DNA of 64,000 bases from Glebionis coronaria (taxonomy: Eukaryota; Streptophyta; Magnoliopsida; Asterales; Asteraceae). Positions 60,259 to 64,000 of this stretch are shown piece by piece (positions within the stretch are counted from its first letter, which is position 1; each line of letters starts with the position of its first letter). The DNA is taken from contig CM046879.1 of assembly GCA_025667525.1 (NCBI GenBank), forward strand, positions 364,392,639 through 364,456,638, read 5' to 3'. The notes below the pieces were generated by a model that made no database searches, was not told the DNA's origin, and saw only the letters and a list, made by a program, of their open reading frames with translations. The translations under genes were made by a program, and so were the position numbers.

Positions 60259-63200
60259 TGATATGAGCAAAATCTGATATCAATTAATCAACAAGTCACC
60301 CTAAAACACATGGAAAATACCTAACTTTTGTGCTATAAAGCAGAATTATGTGGTTTGTTTAGTGTTTGTGCTTAAATAGGTAACAAGGATACAATTTCAA
60401 GCAAACAAGAGTAAATCAAGCTCATTTATGATGAAAAGACAAGAGAAGGATCAAAGATGACAAGTCAATTGAAGATGAAGGACCTATCTTGACAATATTC
60501 AAAAGTTGAGGGACTTAAATGTAAACTTTGGAAAAGTCATGATCAAAGTCAAACTTGGTCAAACTTCAAGTCAACCAAGGGAGTCAAATGAACAAGAATG
60601 CAAGTCAAAGGACTAAAATTGCCAAAGAAATGAAGAACTAAGCTCAAATGATGAATCTGCCAAAGTCTAAAAACTGAATTTATCAAAAATGCCTCAACTT
60701 TGGGTTCAATACGTGTCAACATGCTCTTTACCAATGAAAATGCTTGAAAATTAAGTTGTGGATCGCCAGCACACTTGCCAGTTCAACCTTTCAATTAATG
60801 AGCGAATATGCTACAGTGCATCCCACTTTCTTTTCTTTAACCAATCAGAACTCGCCATTCAATATATCATTTTATCCAATTAAGATTATGATCCGTGTGA
60901 AGGGCCAAGAACAAATGAAACTCCACACGTATCATCTTCAACAACGAATTAACCCAGAACGTGGATTTGGCTACAATGCATTTCACACAAAACTTTCTAC
61001 ATGAAAAATGTTCGTATTGAGATGACGAATGCAACTGCATAAGTCAATTACACTGAAACCTAAAGGAGAAGAAAACCCCTTTTGGTGTTCTTGATGAGAA
61101 TTTGCAATTCACCAGATTTTGACACCTGGCATCCTCCTATTGGTTAAGACACGTCAGACGTCCCCAACACATCATCACCAACATCTATAAATAGGGCATT
61201 GCACTTTCATTTGTGACAAGTAGCTAAGTGTGAAAAAACACACACACACCTTAGATTTTCTCTTTCATTTCTGTTATTCATTCAGTTAGTAAACTTCGCT
61301 CAAGAGTTTGACACACTCTTGAGAGTTAGTTAGGAGTTAGTTTAAACAATTGTAACTACTTTTCCTTCAATCATCAATAAAAATCCCAAAAATATCCATT
61401 TCCTTTCTCTTATCTTTAATTCACTTACCATTACCTGCAATCCTGTTATTATGTGTGATTACATTGATCTCAAGTGATCAATGGAGTTTGTTTGAGAAGT
61501 TTTTGGAAGTTACATCCAGTTTTATAGCAAGATCAGTCCTTTCCAGTTCTTGAGTTGCCTTTGTAGAAGTTTGGTGTGATTTTGTTCAAAAAAAGCTTTT
61601 GGAGGTGATAATATGGTACTGGTGGTGTAATGGTGGTGCTCTTGTGATTTCTATTTGGCTCAGCGCCAGGCTACTCCATCAGTGGAGGATTTAGCTAAAA
61701 ACTTTGTTAAATCCTGGTTTAAATTCCACTCAAGTGAAGTCTGCATGCTCAATTCTAGTGTAAACAATTTGTGCTGCTATGTTCATGTGATTTGGTTTGT
61801 TTTAGTGTAATCTTGATTGATTTGATAGCTTGTGAGTAGAATTGTAGCCTTAAGTCTGTTACACTTGATTTTGTTCTATTTTTCATCAATCAAGTGCTTT
61901 TGATGCATTTTGTGTTCAAGCCTGTTAATTAGTCTGTTATTGGTTCAAATACTCTTCATTTCACTTCATGAACATGACTTGATATCATACTTAGCTTGTT
62001 TCAATCTTTTGATCATAGTCATTTTAAAAAAGTTGTTTACAGTCTTGATAATTAGTGTTTGGATATGCCAAGTTTTTGTAATAAAAGTTTGTTAAACCTG
62101 TTAAGATTTGCTATTTCACATTAAGTAAGCATTTGGTAACAAGTGTGTTCAGTTTTGAAGTCAAATCAATAGTCAAAAAGGCAAATGGCTTGAAAAAGGT
62201 TTGGGTTAAAGCTTGTGAACACTTTTATTCAGGAAACTTGCTACTTTCAAATCATTACCATTTGTTCATTTCTTAATCAAATTGCTTGAAACAAGTTCCT
62301 AGTTGTAGTTTAACATCCAAAGTTCAACACTATGCAAGGAAATTCTATAGTCTTTAGATTTCAGTTAGAAATTAGCTTAACAATAAGCTCTATAGCAAAT
62401 TCAAGTTTATGATGTAAAAGGTTGACTGTTTTCTTAGATAGCCAAATCTACTTCATAAATCTAGCTATTTTCTTTCATAAACCTGTTAAGAAACAAGTCT
62501 TGAGTAGTTTTGGAAATTTTCAGCTTTTTCATAATTTTGATCAAACTTGGTCAAATAAGCACTTTTTAGCTTAAATCTTTTTTCCAGCTTATTCACTTGA
62601 CCATTTTCAAATAGAAAAGACATTCCATACTCTCATTAAGATGTTTAACAAGTTTGGACATAAAAATCTGATTGTGCATGTCTCAATTTTCAGATAGCTT
62701 ATTCTTGCCTTATTGGAATAAGCTATTTTGAGTTCTATTTGGTTTTAAGCATTCTCCTCATACAAGCCTAGCTACTTTTCAATTTTAAGCATTATAAAAC
62801 TAGTTTGAGCTTATTTGGTCCAGAATTGAGCTTTTACGAGCTATTTCTTTGTGAGTGCCCGTTTTTGCTAAAAAGTTTCTACTATTTGCACTTTAGTCCC
62901 CAGGGTTTGTATCTGTTTGTGTTTGTTGCTAATCTTGCAATTAGTTAGGGTTTGCATTAATTCAATCCCTTAACTTTCATTAACTTGTCATTTTTAGTTA
63001 GGTAGTTTGTTAGTTTGTTAAAAGTTAGTTATAGTTTGTTAGAATTTACATTTTAAGTCCTTTAACTTTCTGAAATTTATATTTCAAGCTTTATACTTTC
63101 ATTTACTTTACATTTTGAGCACATTACTTTTATATTTTTACATTTTGTACTTTTGTGAATAAAATTTGGTATTTGTAAAGTGTTTTACGGATATATAGCA

Positions 63201-63352
63201 TAATATTTTTCACCATTTTTGCTTGTTGCTTGAAATAGACATAGAATATCCAAAAAACCCTATCAACCAAGAACAATAATAAACTTGAGATTTTTAGGAC
63301 TTTCAGTTGATCGAGAATCGAGAGAAAATGAACTTCATTATACTCAATTTCA
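60259..63352 (+). mobile_element. solo LTR, 3094 bp
   Basis: Begins TGATATGAGC and ends CTCAATTTCA, flanked by TGTAC (60254-60258, 63353-63357). The left A3 LTR (46455-46470) is uninterrupted at the same place. TATA-like CTATAAATAGGGC at about 61183 and AATAAA at about 61375 suggest plus orientation. No primer site, polypurine tract or coding sequence inside, so a solo LTR is the simplest reading. Confidence 0.8.
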
Positions 63353-64000
63353 TGTACCTCCAAAAATTATACTGATTAAAGAATCAGTTGTATTTTAGAT
63401 AGTGGAAGGGTGACATGGGGTTTAGGGATGAGGTGGTGTGATGTTATTGGATGGTTGGGGTGACGTGGTTAGATGATTGGCTGGGAGTGGTTGTGATGTT
63501 TGACAAAAATAGTCCCTTGACTCCCCATTTGTTTTCACTTTGTATTTAATAGCCTCAAAACCATTTTCCCTTTATAAGTAACTTTCTGTTTTTGCATTTT
63601 GGCCACAAAAAGTTTATGAAATTTGTTCCAAGAGCTATATATGCATAATCTTGATTCTTCAAGGGTATATCTTGTACAATCTTGACATTTGAGGGACCAC
63701 AATGCAACTAATGAGTTTTGCTAGGGTATGAAATGTCAAGTCTTCAAACTTGAGGGACCAAAGTTGACAATCTTCAAAACTTCAAGGACCATTTTAGAAA
63801 GTCATGATTCGGGTCCGGTTCTTTTTGCGGCTTCGTTTCTCGTGTTCGTTTTTGCTTGATTCTTGTGATATTTTGTTGATTTCACGATATTCGTACCTAA
63901 AATACACAATGAACAAACACAAGCATATTTTGGGGTATTTTGATGATATTTTAAGTGTTTTAAGCCCGATTTGGACGATGAGACTATGTATAATTGCAGT

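Larger units (their letters stand above)
57425..64000 (-). repeat. 5' LTR of A3, interrupted by a solo LTR, reaching the window end
   Basis: Plus-strand start TGCGGTAAAA; the end matches the left LTR to its last bases (TATAATTGCA at 63989-63998). Without the solo LTR (60259-63352) and one TGTAC copy it is about 3.48 kb. It contains a tRNA-like module (58170-58247) and a tRNA-Asp 5'-half-like stretch at 57456-57473. The rest (57480-58160, 58250-60250) is AT-rich with no gene. Confidence 0.88.

Overview
The window is plant nuclear DNA made of nested LTR retrotransposons; no ordinary host gene, rRNA or functional tRNA gene was recognised. The gypsy families seen (Athila-like with a tRNA-Asp-type primer site, Tat-like with an antisense extra ORF, a decayed chromovirus-like element), the SIRE-like Copia element with a long third ORF, and the type of that third ORF resemble elements common in Asteraceae genomes. 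The plant assignment is secure. Asteraceae is an inference from memory of family resemblance.

Layout. The outermost element is A3, a minus-strand Athila-like element. Its left (3') LTR is seen as 3731-4346 and 46277-47101, its internal region is 47102-57424, and its right (5') LTR runs from 57425 to the window end. The left LTR was entered by a Copia element (B: LTR 3446-3730, its interior broken by another Athila-like element A1 at 1-3109) and by a Tat-like gypsy element (4347-46276, TSD ACATG). The Tat integrase gene was split by element X (9101-40862, TSD TCACC). The left LTR of X holds an Athila-like element A2 (10448-19343, TSD CCGAC). The right LTR of X holds a full-length 11.9 kb Copia element A (28530-40477, TSD AATAC). 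The leader of A3 holds a non-autonomous Copia-type element C (53194-56985, TSD CCTTA), and its right LTR holds a 3.1 kb solo LTR (60259-63352, TSD TGTAC). LTR divergence judged by eye falls with nesting depth: A3 and Tat about 5%, X about 3-4%, Copia A about 1.5%, A2 about 1%.

Coding content. All polyproteins are damaged to some degree. Copia A is the best preserved: gag has two nonsense codons, pol is open from protease to RNase H but has a shortened integrase core, and an approximately 1000-codon third ORF has two nonsense codons. A2 has gag-protease with two one-base frameshifts and an RT cut off by a deletion running into its 3' LTR. Tat has gag, protease, RT, RNase H and integrase with many stops, plus an antisense gene with its own TATA box, apparent introns and poly(A) signal. 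A3 has gag-protease and an unknown acidic ORF but no RT or integrase. X keeps only eroded RT traces.

Most notable signal. Copia A carries about 50 copies of a short CpG-containing motif, (A/G)CG(C/T)TGAC, spaced almost only 21 or 15 bp apart. It occurs in both LTRs, gag, the pol linker, the non-coding spacer and the third ORF alike. Separate phased arrays of TCGGAAT (about 24-26 bp spacing) occur in the A1 LTR and in element C. Several elements also carry sequence matching the 5' half of their own primer tRNA upstream of the primer-binding site.
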